From contig JAIXZU010000054.1 in NCBI GenBank assembly GCA_027489415.1, positions 1 to 11,414 on the forward strand: a DNA stretch of 11,414 nt. The letters run 5' to 3'. The DNA comes from Alphaproteobacteria bacterium. Lineage in GTDB: Bacteria; Pseudomonadota; Alphaproteobacteria; UBA2136; UBA6156. The notes under the pieces are model-generated. The model made no database searches, was not told the origin of the DNA, and worked only from the letters and a program-made list of their open reading frames with translations. Positions 5,586-11,414 of this stretch are shown one piece after another (position 1 is the stretch's first letter; each line of letters starts with the position of its first letter). The position numbers were made by a program, and so were the translations under genes.

Positions 5586-5692
5586 CTGGCAGGGGCGCTT
5601 TTTGATTTTTTCCGCATCCTGCGCTGCTCACGTACTTCATGTACGCTGCGCTGCTCGGCTACGGAAGAAAATCAAAAATCACCACCTGCCAG
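5586..5692. repeat. 107-bp fold-back element with GTAC core between acpP and fabF
   Basis: Nested inverted repeats: outer CTGGCAGG (5586-5593) with CCTGCCAG (5685-5692), then TTTTTGATTTT (5599-5609) with AAAATCAAAAA (5668-5678), then TTCCG (5610-5614) with CGGAA (5662-5666) past a one-base bulge. In the middle, CGTAC/GTACG (5631-5635, 5641-5645) is flanked by a 10-bp direct repeat TGCGCTGCTC (5620-5629 and 5647-5656). The layout looks like a dispersed REP-like palindromic unit. In RNA it would fold into a long hairpin after the acpP coding region. No gene is present. Confidence 0.8.
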
Positions 5693-5746
5693 CGAATATG
5701 AGCCGTGCCTCTAGCTGGCAGATCAGTTGAAGGAAATTGTGAAATA

Positions 5747-6985
5747 ATGGCTAAACAAACTGTTGTTGTGACGGGAATGGGGGCGGTAAGCCCCCTTGGC
5801 CTTGATGTGGCCAGCCTTTGGCAAGGCCTGACGACTGGCCAGTGCGGCATTGGGCCGATTACCCATTTTGACGCCAGTGCCTATGCCTGCCGTGTGGCGG
5901 GTGAGGTAAAGGGGTTTGATGCGGCGTCCAGCGGGCTTGAGCTGAAAGATACCAAAAAGTGTGACCGCTTCATTCTGCTGGGCCTTGCCGCGATGCGCGA
6001 AGCGATGGCGCAGGCCGGTTTGCTAGGTGTAAAAGACCTGCCGGAGGCGCAGCGCGAGCGCATGGGTGTGATTCTGGGCACCGGCATTGGCGGACTGGCG
6101 AGTATTGAAGATGCCAAGGACGTGGTGAACAGCCGCGGGCCGGGCCGGATTTCGCCGTTCTTTATTCCCGCCATGCTGCCGAACATGTTGGCAGGACAGG
6201 CGAGCATTTTATACGGCCTGCAGGGGCCCAACGTGTGCCCCGTGAGTGCCTGCGCGACCAGTGCCCATGCGATTGGCTGGGGCAAGCGGTTGATTGAATG
6301 GGGCGAAGCCGACCTTGTCGTGGTGGGTGGTGCTGAAGCGACCGTATGCCCGACCAGCATGGGTGGATTTGCCGCGATGCGTGCCTTGAGCACAGGATTT
6401 AATGATACCCCCGAGCAGGCGAGCAGACCTTTTGATGCGGCGCGTGACGGTTTCCTGATGGGTGAAGGTGCTGCGGTACTGGTGCTGGAAAGTGAAGCCC
6501 ATGCCAAGGCGCGTGGGGCTGCGATTCTGGGTAAGGTTGCCGGTTTTGGGCAGACGGCGGACGCCGGACACATGACGCTGGCCGATGGCCGTGGCAGTGC
6601 GCGTGCGATGAAGCTGGCGTTGGATGATGCCGGTTTACAGCCTACGGATATCGGGTACGTGAATGCCCATGCGACGAGCACGCCTGCGGGCGATGAGCTG
6701 GAGGGAGCGTCCCTCGCCAACATGTTCGGTAAGCATGTGCCAGTGAGTTCCACCAAGGGGGCCACGGGCCACCTGCTGGGGGCGGCTGGTGCGCTTGAAG
6801 CGGTTATCAGTTTGATGGCGCTGCGTGAGCAAGTTCTGCCTGCGACCCTCAACCTGCAGAACCCTGCGACCAGCGGCCTTGACCTGATTGCCGGTGAAGC
6901 GCGGAAGGTGAATGGTATGAAGGCTGTGCTGAGCAATTCCTTTGGATTTGGCGGCACAAACGCCAGTTTGGTACTGACCGTTTAG
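5747..6985 (+). CDS. fabF: Beta-ketoacyl-ACP synthase II (FabF)
   Basis: FabF condenses acyl-ACP with malonyl-ACP, extending the chain by two carbons. The 412-residue product has the Cys-His-His set: Cys169 in PVSACATSAHA, His308 in VNAHATSTPAGD and His342 in KGATGHLLGAAG, with Lys337 before it and the glycine-rich SNSFGFGGTNAS near the end (396-406). Length fits KAS II (about 412). The ATG at 5747 is chosen because the product then begins MAKQTVVVTGMG like its relatives and AAGGAA lies 11 nt upstream. An in-frame GTG at 5705 would add 14 residues and lacks support. The gene follows acpP after a fold-back element; no clear promoter of its own is seen, so readthrough from acpP is likely. A terminator follows. 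Confidence 0.97.
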   Translation: MAKQTVVVTGMGAVSPLGLDVASLWQGLTTGQCGIGPITHFDASAYACRVAGEVKGFDAASSGLELKDTKKCDRFILLGLAAMREAMAQAGLLGVKDLPEAQRERMGVILGTGIGGLASIEDAKDVVNSRGPGRISPFFIPAMLPNMLAGQASILYGLQGPNVCPVSACATSAHAIGWGKRLIEWGEADLVVVGGAEATVCPTSMGGFAAMRALSTGFNDTPEQASRPFDAARDGFLMGEGAAVLVLESEAHAKARGAAILGKVAGFGQTADAGHMTLADGRGSARAMKLALDDAGLQPTDIGYVNAHATSTPAGDELEGASLANMFGKHVPVSSTKGATGHLLGAAGALEAVISLMALREQVLPATLNLQNPATSGLDLIAGEARKVNGMKAVLSNSFGFGGTNASLVLTV

Positions 6986-7005
6986 ATTGCGATTGAGCGA
7001 TGGTT

Positions 7006-7038
7006 GAGCCGCAGGCAGTTCGCTTGCGGCTCTTCTTT
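7006..7038 (+). terminator. Rho-independent terminator after fabF
   Basis: GAGCCGCAGGC (7006-7016) pairs with GCTTGCGGCTC (7022-7032), 11 pairs with one G-T, around AGTTC. It is followed by TTCTTT. It lies 20 nt after the fabF stop codon and 20 nt before mltG. Confidence 0.8.
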
Positions 7039-7058
7039 TGTGAGGGCATGCTGCGGGT

Positions 7059-8207
7059 ATGAAATTTTCCACGGGTACGATTGTTGTTGTAGGTATTTTA
7101 TTACTTGGTGCGGTGACGGCCGGTACGGCGTTATGGGGCACTTACCTTGCCCAGCCGGGGCCACTTAGCGCACCGGCCACGGTTGTGGTGGAGCCGGGGC
7201 AGGGGCCGCGGGGGATTGCGAATTCCCTTGTAAAAGCCGGTGTGATTACCCAGCCGGATATGTTCGTGCTGGCCGTGCGGATTATGGGCATGGATGCGAC
7301 ACTGAAGGCGGGTGAGTATGCCTTTGAGCCGGGGATTAGCTTGCGGGCGGTAGTGAACAAGCTGGCGCTGGGGGATACGGAGAACCGCAGCGTGACGATT
7401 CCCGAGGGGTGGACTGTGAGGCAGGCGATGGCACGGATTGACGGGCTGGAAGGTTTGGAAGGCAAGGCAGTGCGGCCGGAAGAGGGATGGATTTTCCCTG
7501 ATACGTATGCCTTCCGGTTTGGGACTGAGCGGAATAAATTGATGGACTCGATGAAAGAGCGCATGGAGCAGGAGCTGGCCAAGGCCTGGGCGGCACGTGA
7601 CATGAGCCTGCCCCTGAAAACGCCGGAGGAATTGCTGATTCTGGCCAGTATTGTGCAGCGTGAGGCCGCGAATGAAGAAGAGATGCCGATGGTGGCGGGT
7701 GTGTTTGTGAACCGGTTGAAGCTTGGCATGCGCCTGCAGAGTGACCCGACCGTGATGTACGGTGCCGATATGCTGGATGAAGGCCGTTTGAAGCGCAAAG
7801 ACCTGACCGAGCCCCACCCCTTCAATACCTACCTGTTTGCCGGTTTGCCACCGACGCCGATTGCCAACCCCGGCCGTGCGGCGCTGATGGCCGTGGCCAA
7901 GCCTGCCCAGACCAAGGCGTTGTTCTTTGTGGCTGACCCGAGCCTGACGATGCATGTGTTCAGTGAGACTTATGCGGAACACACCAAGAATGTGAAGCGT
8001 TACTGGAAGGACGTGGGGGCGACGATCAAGGCGGCTGAGGCAGCGCGGGCGGCATCAGCCACCACGGCTGGAACCGTAGACAGTGCGCTTGATGGCGGCA
8101 GAGGCCCCGGTGTGAGTGCCACAAACCCGATGGTGGGGGCTGGTGCCGGCACTGTGAATGCGGTAAGTGGGAGCGGAGAGATTCAAACCGCACCCAGGGG
8201 AAAGTAA
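7059..8207 (+). CDS. mltG: Endolytic murein transglycosylase MltG
   Basis: MltG (YceG-like) is an inner-membrane enzyme that cuts nascent peptidoglycan strands and helps set glycan length. The 382-residue product has one N-terminal membrane helix (about 6-28), a LysM-like part (about 40-110) containing LKAGEYAFEPG, and the catalytic domain with ILASIVQREA (Glu202 by alignment is the acid/base), VFVNRL, LQSDPTVMYG (227-236) and FNTYLFAGLPPTPIANPG (255-272). The last 55 residues are an Ala/Gly/Thr-rich tail beyond the usual family end. No strong ribosome site precedes the ATG at 7059: GAGGG is 12 nt away. The start fits the membrane helix. It opens an operon with gmk (4-nt gap) and three lipoprotein genes. 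Being next to fabF is common in proteobacteria. Confidence 0.95.
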   Translation: MKFSTGTIVVVGILLLGAVTAGTALWGTYLAQPGPLSAPATVVVEPGQGPRGIANSLVKAGVITQPDMFVLAVRIMGMDATLKAGEYAFEPGISLRAVVNKLALGDTENRSVTIPEGWTVRQAMARIDGLEGLEGKAVRPEEGWIFPDTYAFRFGTERNKLMDSMKERMEQELAKAWAARDMSLPLKTPEELLILASIVQREAANEEEMPMVAGVFVNRLKLGMRLQSDPTVMYGADMLDEGRLKRKDLTEPHPFNTYLFAGLPPTPIANPGRAALMAVAKPAQTKALFFVADPSLTMHVFSETYAEHTKNVKRYWKDVGATIKAAEAARAASATTAGTVDSALDGGRGPGVSATNPMVGAGAGTVNAVSGSGEIQTAPRGK

Positions 8208-8211
8208 GATT

Positions 8212-8862
8212 ATGACCGAGACCGCCAAAAAACGCCCGATGCTGATTACCATTTCCGGACCAAGTGGCACGGGCAAAGATGCGGTGATTAATGCGTTGCT
8301 GGCGCAAGACCCGATGTTGCGCAGAGGTGTGACCGCCAACACCCGCGACCCGCGGCCCGGTGAAGTGAATGGTGTGCATTATCACTTTCTGACCAAAGAG
8401 AAATTTGCCGAGATTGAGGCAAATGGTGGCTTTTTAGAGGTTGAGAAGAGCAATTACGGGGGGAACTGGTATGGAACCCTGCGCAGTGTGGTGGAAGAGT
8501 TGTTTGATGAGGGTATCGATTTAATTTGTGACATTACCTACAAAGGCGTGGCGCAAATTCAGCAGACCATGCCGGAGCGGCATTTCCGGATTATGCTACT
8601 GCCGCCCAACCGTGAGCGCCTTGAACAACGCCTGACCGGACGTAACCCCGACCTTGCCGATGAAGGCCGCAAGCGCCTTGAACAGATGTTGCCCGACCTT
8701 GAGCATTTGCATAACCCTAACTGGGTTTTCCAGCATATTATTGACCTGAAAGGTAGTTCTTATAAGGACTATGATGCAGTGTTCATTAACGATGTGCTTG
8801 ACCACACGGTTGCCGAGGTAGCCAAGGTGATTATGAATGAGCGTGGCAGGCGTGGGGAATGA
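8212..8862 (+). CDS. gmk: Guanylate kinase, with unusual P-loop
   Basis: Gmk phosphorylates GMP to GDP with ATP. The 216-residue product has the P-loop GPSGTGKD (16-23), the GMP-binding segment TANTRDPRPGEVNGVHYHF (41-59), FLEVEKSNYGGNWYGT (74-89), PPNRERLEQRLTGR (131-144) and FINDVLD (191-197). Two points are unusual: the residue after the P-loop lysine is Asp23 followed by Ala, where Gmk proteins usually have Ser or Thr at one of these places; and the usual DIDxQG is DITYKG (107-112). The other expected residues are present, so a working Gmk is still likely. The ATG at 8212, with AGGGGA 10 nt upstream, is preferred over an in-frame ATG at 8167 that overlaps mltG. Gene order fits Gmk; a divergent nucleoside-monophosphate kinase is the alternative. 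Confidence 0.88.
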   Translation: MTETAKKRPMLITISGPSGTGKDAVINALLAQDPMLRRGVTANTRDPRPGEVNGVHYHFLTKEKFAEIEANGGFLEVEKSNYGGNWYGTLRSVVEELFDEGIDLICDITYKGVAQIQQTMPERHFRIMLLPPNRERLEQRLTGRNPDLADEGRKRLEQMLPDLEHLHNPNWVFQHIIDLKGSSYKDYDAVFINDVLDHTVAEVAKVIMNERGRRGE

Positions 8863-9646
8863 CCGGCGCGTAAGGAGCTTGCTGGCCGCAGGGCTGGTTT
8901 TGCTGTTGAGTGGCTGTGCCACCCCGCCGTGGCCGTTTAACAGCAAACAGGCGGTGTTCCGGGCGCCGGAGCCACCGCAGGTGTTGAGTGCGCATTCCAC
9001 CACCAAAGGCCTGCGGCCATGCCCGCCGCAGCTGATTGCCCAAGCGCAATGGTTGGCTCGCAATATGGCGCGCGTGCGCCTTGGCAGCAGTAAATTGAAA
9101 GTGGTGAGTGCGGTCGGTGACCCCGCCCATGCCGAAGCCTTCGGTTTGACCAATGGTGCGATGGTGGAAGTGCTTTTCTATCACACCCCCGAAACGATTT
9201 GCCGCGTGAATGCGGCACAGAATGCCCTGACCGGCGGGCTGATGCCGCTGGTCTTCCAAGATGACAGGTTGCTGGGTTACGGCCCCCATTATTACCGGAC
9301 CTTTATTGCGCCGATGGTGCGTGAAGCAGGGGTAACAGCCAAGGTGGAAGCTGATGAGCGTGATATGCAGGGGATACCCGAAGCCCGTGTGAACATGAGC
9401 CGCGGACCAGCCCTTGCGCCAGCGCCTGCCCGCACCGGACGGCTGGTGCAGGAAGACCTGCCGCCACGGGATGCCACACCCCCCGCGCAGATTTATGCGC
9501 CGCCCCCTGTCCCGCAGGAGCGGAATGGGTATACTGCGCCCATGCAGAATGATTACCAGTACGACATCCGGCCCACGCTTCGCCCCGCAGGGTATTCCCT
9601 GCAGGATACGGGGGTGGAACTGGGCCGAGGAGAACCCCTTCGATGA
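8837..9646 (+). CDS. Lipoprotein 1, BamE/SmpA-like middle domain, proline-rich tail
   Basis: A 269-residue predicted lipoprotein of unknown function. The signal has arginines at 10, 11 and 13, a hydrophobic stretch and the lipobox LLSGC with Cys27. Residues about 79-155 look like the small BamE/SmpA-type fold common in proteobacterial lipoproteins: a helix with VRLGSSKLKVVSAVGDP, then a strand VEVLFYHT (110-117), Cys122, MPLVF and LLGYG. From about 190 it is rich in proline and low in complexity. It has exactly three cysteines (27, 62, 122), a pattern repeated in the next two genes. The start overlaps gmk by 26 nt; AAGGTG lies 7 nt before the ATG. GTG codons at 8843 and 8852 are possible later starts. 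It is co-transcribed with mltG and gmk. Confidence 0.75.
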   Translation: MSVAGVGNDRRVRSLLAAGLVLLLSGCATPPWPFNSKQAVFRAPEPPQVLSAHSTTKGLRPCPPQLIAQAQWLARNMARVRLGSSKLKVVSAVGDPAHAEAFGLTNGAMVEVLFYHTPETICRVNAAQNALTGGLMPLVFQDDRLLGYGPHYYRTFIAPMVREAGVTAKVEADERDMQGIPEARVNMSRGPALAPAPARTGRLVQEDLPPRDATPPAQIYAPPPVPQERNGYTAPMQNDYQYDIRPTLRPAGYSLQDTGVELGRGEPLR

Positions 9647-10062
9647 AATCTCATGTTATTCTCGGCCTTGTGTTGCTGATGGCGGCCTTTGGTGTGGCCG
9701 GTTGTGGCCGCAAGGCCCTGCCGGTGGCTAACAAGGGCGGTAACTGCCTTGGAATGGCTGATGATTTGAAGACGCTGCGCGTAGGTGATGAATTACCACG
9801 TGTGATTCAGGTGATTGGCATGCCGCACCGTTCCTACCGCGCTTACAGCCCGTTTGGCCGCAGTTACGATGTGCTGGAATATGACATTGGTGGTACGCCG
9901 TGTGCGCGGGCGGTGCTGCATATTGATCAAAAATTACAGGTGATTTTTGACAGTAAGGGCCAGTATGTGGGGAGTGGAGGCGAGGAATATATGAAGTTCC
10001 GCCGAGCGACCACCGTACGGGTTGAGCCCCTTGTGATTGACCCCGTGATTATGAACCCCTAG
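9643..10062 (+). CDS. Lipoprotein 2, small BamE/SmpA-like
   Basis: A 139-residue predicted lipoprotein. The signal peptide ends in the lipobox GVAGC (Cys21). Residues about 41-110 resemble the BamE/SmpA-type lipoprotein domain: LKTLRVGDELPRVIQVIGMP, then a strand ending LEY (78-80), Cys87, and LQVIFDSKGQYVG (98-110). The three cysteines are at 21, 35 and 87, and Cys87 stands seven residues after Tyr80, the same spacing as in its two neighbours. The start overlaps the previous stop as ATGA (translational coupling), with AGGAG 10 nt before it inside the preceding coding sequence. Function is unknown; an outer-membrane or periplasmic envelope role is inferred from the signal and the operon with mltG. 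Confidence 0.75.
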   Translation: MKSHVILGLVLLMAAFGVAGCGRKALPVANKGGNCLGMADDLKTLRVGDELPRVIQVIGMPHRSYRAYSPFGRSYDVLEYDIGGTPCARAVLHIDQKLQVIFDSKGQYVGSGGEEYMKFRRATTVRVEPLVIDPVIMNP

Positions 10063-10073
10063 GACCTTAGCGT

Positions 10074-10523
10074 ATGAACCTGACCCCCTTGAAAATGACG
10101 GTTGCCGGATTGCTGCTTGTGGCTGTGGGGGGGTGTTCCTCCAGCAAGCCCAAGCCTGACCCGCTGATTAAGGCCTGCCCCGAGCGGGTGATTAGTGTGG
10201 TGCAGGCGAACCAGGGTTTTCTGGAGCAGGTTGTGCCGGGGAGTACGCCTGCGAAAGATTTGACCAAGCTTAAGGGCCTCAAGCGCAAGGCGACACTTGT
10301 GCGTAATGGTGAGGAGATGGGGGTGGCGTTTTACCAGACGGGTATCCCCGGGTGCCCGTGGGTGATGAGCCGAGAAAGCCTGACTCCGGTGGTGGTTCAG
10401 AACGGTGTGATTATGGCCGTGGGGACCACGGCTGTACAGGACATGACGGCCAAGGGGTGGAGCCTTAAAGAGGCGGCGTGGCCCTGGCAAAGGTATGACT
10501 TTGGCTACCTGCCGCAGAAATAA
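10074..10523 (+). CDS. Lipoprotein 3, small BamE/SmpA-like
   Basis: A 149-residue predicted lipoprotein with lipobox VGGC (Cys21) followed by Ser, usual for outer-membrane sorting. The body resembles lipoprotein 1: FYQT (86-89), Cys94 at the same distance from FY as there, then LTPVVVQNGVIMAVG (103-117). Its cysteines are 21, 35 and 94 only. It begins 11 nt after lipoprotein 2, with AGGA overlapping that gene's stop codon and 9 nt before the ATG. A terminator follows, making it the last gene of the mltG operon. No recognised family name; the similarity to lipoproteins 1 and 2 suggests old duplications. Confidence 0.75.
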   Translation: MNLTPLKMTVAGLLLVAVGGCSSSKPKPDPLIKACPERVISVVQANQGFLEQVVPGSTPAKDLTKLKGLKRKATLVRNGEEMGVAFYQTGIPGCPWVMSRESLTPVVVQNGVIMAVGTTAVQDMTAKGWSLKEAAWPWQRYDFGYLPQK

Positions 10524-10553
10524 TTGATAGGTGAATAGGTTGCTTGAGTTTGA

Positions 10554-10577
10554 GGAGGGCTGCGGGCCCTCCTTTTT
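10554..10577 (+). terminator. Rho-independent terminator of the mltG-gmk-lipoprotein operon
   Basis: GGAGGGC (10554-10560) pairs with GCCCTCC (10566-10572) around TGCGG, followed by five T (10573-10577). It lies 30 nt after the last lipoprotein gene. Confidence 0.88.
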
Positions 10578-10649
10578 CACGGCTAGCAACGTGGTGAGCA
10601 TACGGATAAAAGCTTTGATGGGACAGACATTCCCCTGTGCGGGAAACGC

Positions 10650-10699
10650 TTGACAGAAGGCTGGTTTTTGGGCACAAGGCAGCAAGATTATTCTATAAC
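10650..10699 (+). promoter_or_regulatory. ndk promoter region
   Basis: A perfect -35 TTGACA (10650-10655) has only CACAAG (10673-10678) at 17 nt. A near-perfect -10 TATAAC (10694-10699) has no good -35 of its own. One of the two, or both, should drive ndk, because a terminator lies upstream at 10554-10577. Confidence 0.4.
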
Positions 10700-10723
10700 C
10701 CTCCAACGAAAAGGGCCATTCCC

Positions 10724-11152
10724 ATGACCGTCCAGCGCACCCTCAGCATCATCAAGCCTGATGCCGTCAAGAAGAACTCCGTAGGCCAGATTATCAGCCG
10801 CTTTGAAACCGCCGGTTTGAAAGTTGTTGCTGTGAAGAAGGTTTACCTGACCCGCGAGACCGCCGGTGAGTTCTATGCCGAGCACAAAGAGCGCCCGTTC
10901 TTCGGTGAGCTGGTTGATTTCATGACCAGCGGCGCCTGCTACCCGATGGTTCTGGAAGGTGACAACGCCATCCTCAAAAACCGCGAGCTGATGGGGGCCA
11001 CCAACCCGAACAAGGCTGAAGCCGGTACCATCCGCCACGATTTCGCGCTGCCCTGCACCGACCTTTCCGCCAATGCCGTGCATGGAAGCGACTCCGAGGA
11101 ATCCGCAGCGCGCGAGATTGCTTTCTTCTTCGCCAGTGCCGACCTTCTGTAA
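10724..11152 (+). CDS. ndk: Nucleoside diphosphate kinase
   Basis: Ndk equalises nucleoside triphosphate pools by moving the gamma phosphate through a histidine intermediate. The 142-residue product has IKPDAV with Lys11 (10-15), ERPFF (56-60), Arg87 in [18 protein letters not shown] (102-107) with Arg104, and the active-site NAVHGSDS with His120. Length is standard. AAGGG lies 8 nt before the ATG at 10724, and the family N-terminus begins there; an earlier in-frame ATG at 10637 has no support. It is a single-gene unit between two terminators. Together with Gmk it can take GMP to GTP. Confidence 0.98.
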   Translation: MTVQRTLSIIKPDAVKKNSVGQIISRFETAGLKVVAVKKVYLTRETAGEFYAEHKERPFFGELVDFMTSGACYPMVLEGDNAILKNRELMGATNPNKAEAGTIRHDFALPCTDLSANAVHGSDSEESAAREIAFFFASADLL

Positions 11153-11164
11153 GCCTTAAGTGGT

Positions 11165-11192
11165 TTGCCAAGGCTGCAATATGCGGCATGAT
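11165..11192 (+). promoter_or_regulatory. Probable promoter of the gene at 11220
   Basis: TTGCCA (11165-11170) and CATGAT (11187-11192) are 16 nt apart, five and four matches to consensus. The sequence from the -10 onward (ATGATGGGCT) is identical to that at the MAPEG promoter. A transcript would begin near 11199, inside the left arm of the following hairpin. Confidence 0.4.
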
Positions 11193-11193
11193 G

Positions 11194-11219
11194 GGCTCCT
11201 GAACAGGAGCCTCTTTTTT
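11194..11219 (+). terminator. ndk terminator overlapping the next gene's ribosome-binding site
   Basis: GGCTCCT (11194-11200) pairs perfectly with AGGAGCC (11205-11211) around GAAC, followed by TC and six T (11214-11219). The right arm contains AGGAG (11205-11209), the only plausible Shine-Dalgarno sequence for the ATG at 11220, 10 nt downstream. Confidence 0.8.
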
Positions 11220-11414
11220 ATGAAATTCCTTATGACACTGATGATGTGGAGTGCCGCAGCCGCCGCTGTGGCACAGACGGTGCCGAGCCGTGATGTGGAG
11301 ACCGTGCGCAGCGGGATTGGCGAGGAGGCGCTGGCGCCGATTCCGGTTTCCCGTACGCTGCCCGCTGCCAGCACTATGCCTGCGGGGACTGCGGCTGCTG
11401 CTGTGAGTTCCAGT
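11220..11414 (+). CDS. Exported protein, N-terminal part (cut by window end)
   Basis: The frame is open from the ATG at 11220 to the window edge, 65 codons. It begins MKFLMTLMMWSAAAAVAQT, a typical Sec signal peptide with a signal peptidase I site after AVA (residue 18). The mature part seen is rich in Ala, Pro, Ser and Thr, with no cysteine and no recognisable domain. The ATG directly follows the T-run of the ndk terminator, and AGGAG in that hairpin is 10 nt upstream. Function cannot be told from this fragment; a periplasmic or secreted protein is likely. Confidence 0.65.
   Translation, partial: MKFLMTLMMWSAAAAAVAQTVPSRDVETVRSGIGEEALAPIPVSRTLPAASTMPAGTAAAAVSSS

Noticed and set aside
5705..5746. 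GTG start adding 14 residues to FabF
   Set aside because: The extension is not like the family N-terminus and lies in the tail of the fold-back region. The ATG at 5747 has AAGGAA before it.
5881..6957. Long minus-strand open frame (358 codons) inside fabF
   Set aside because: It is fully antisense to fabF, whose catalytic residues are all visible, and the product is Ala/Pro/Ser-rich without a recognisable domain. It is an effect of the codon bias.
7131..7982. Long minus-strand open frame (283 codons) inside mltG
   Set aside because: It is antisense to a complete mltG, with a His/Arg-rich product and no convincing ribosome site.

Overview
The window looks like a chromosomal core region of an alphaproteobacterium. 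The divergent blocks rpsF-rpsR-rplI and fabD...fabG...acpP-fabF-mltG-gmk follow the usual alphaproteobacterial order. S18 follows S6 directly with no priB between them, and codon use is even and moderately GC-rich throughout. I cannot place the lineage more finely from sequence alone. The extra genes inserted in the fab cluster and the unusual S18 suggest it is not one of the well-studied model genera.

Layout. Positions 1-1407 (minus strand) hold the ribosomal operon rpsF-rpsR-rplI, closed by a strong hairpin terminator at 26-47. Positions 1408-1568 are the divergent control region shared with fabD, with two hairpins in the rpsF leader. Positions 1569-3838 (plus) carry fabD, a MAPEG-family membrane protein with its own promoter and terminator, and fabG. 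Positions 3839-4094 are non-coding and hold a 193-bp fold-back element and a bidirectional terminator. Positions 4095-4400 (minus) encode a small protein that aligns without gaps to the ACP core but lacks the phosphopantetheine serine. It is divergent from a dienelactone-hydrolase-family gene (4558-5250). Then come acpP, a second fold-back element (5586-5692) and fabF (to 6985).

Positions 7059-10523 form a tight operon: mltG, gmk and three small lipoprotein genes, joined by 4-11 nt gaps or overlaps and closed by a terminator. Last are ndk and the start of an exported protein cut by the window end. No stretch over 300 bp lacks a gene, and I saw no tRNA, rRNA, CRISPR array or insertion-sequence transposase.

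How it works together. FabD loads malonyl onto ACP, FabF condenses and FabG reduces, so most of the core of type II fatty-acid synthesis is here (no fabH, fabZ or fabI). The genes are not one compact operon: MAPEG, fabG and fabF are each followed by a hairpin terminator, and acpP is separated from fabF by a foldback. MltG (glycan-strand cleavage) and the lipoproteins serve the envelope. Gmk and Ndk act in sequence in nucleotide metabolism.

The most interesting points are the three consecutive lipoproteins with exactly three cysteines each in matching places, the serine-less ACP-like protein beside acpP, the two fold-back elements after fabG and acpP, and a ribosome-binding site buried in the ndk terminator hairpin.
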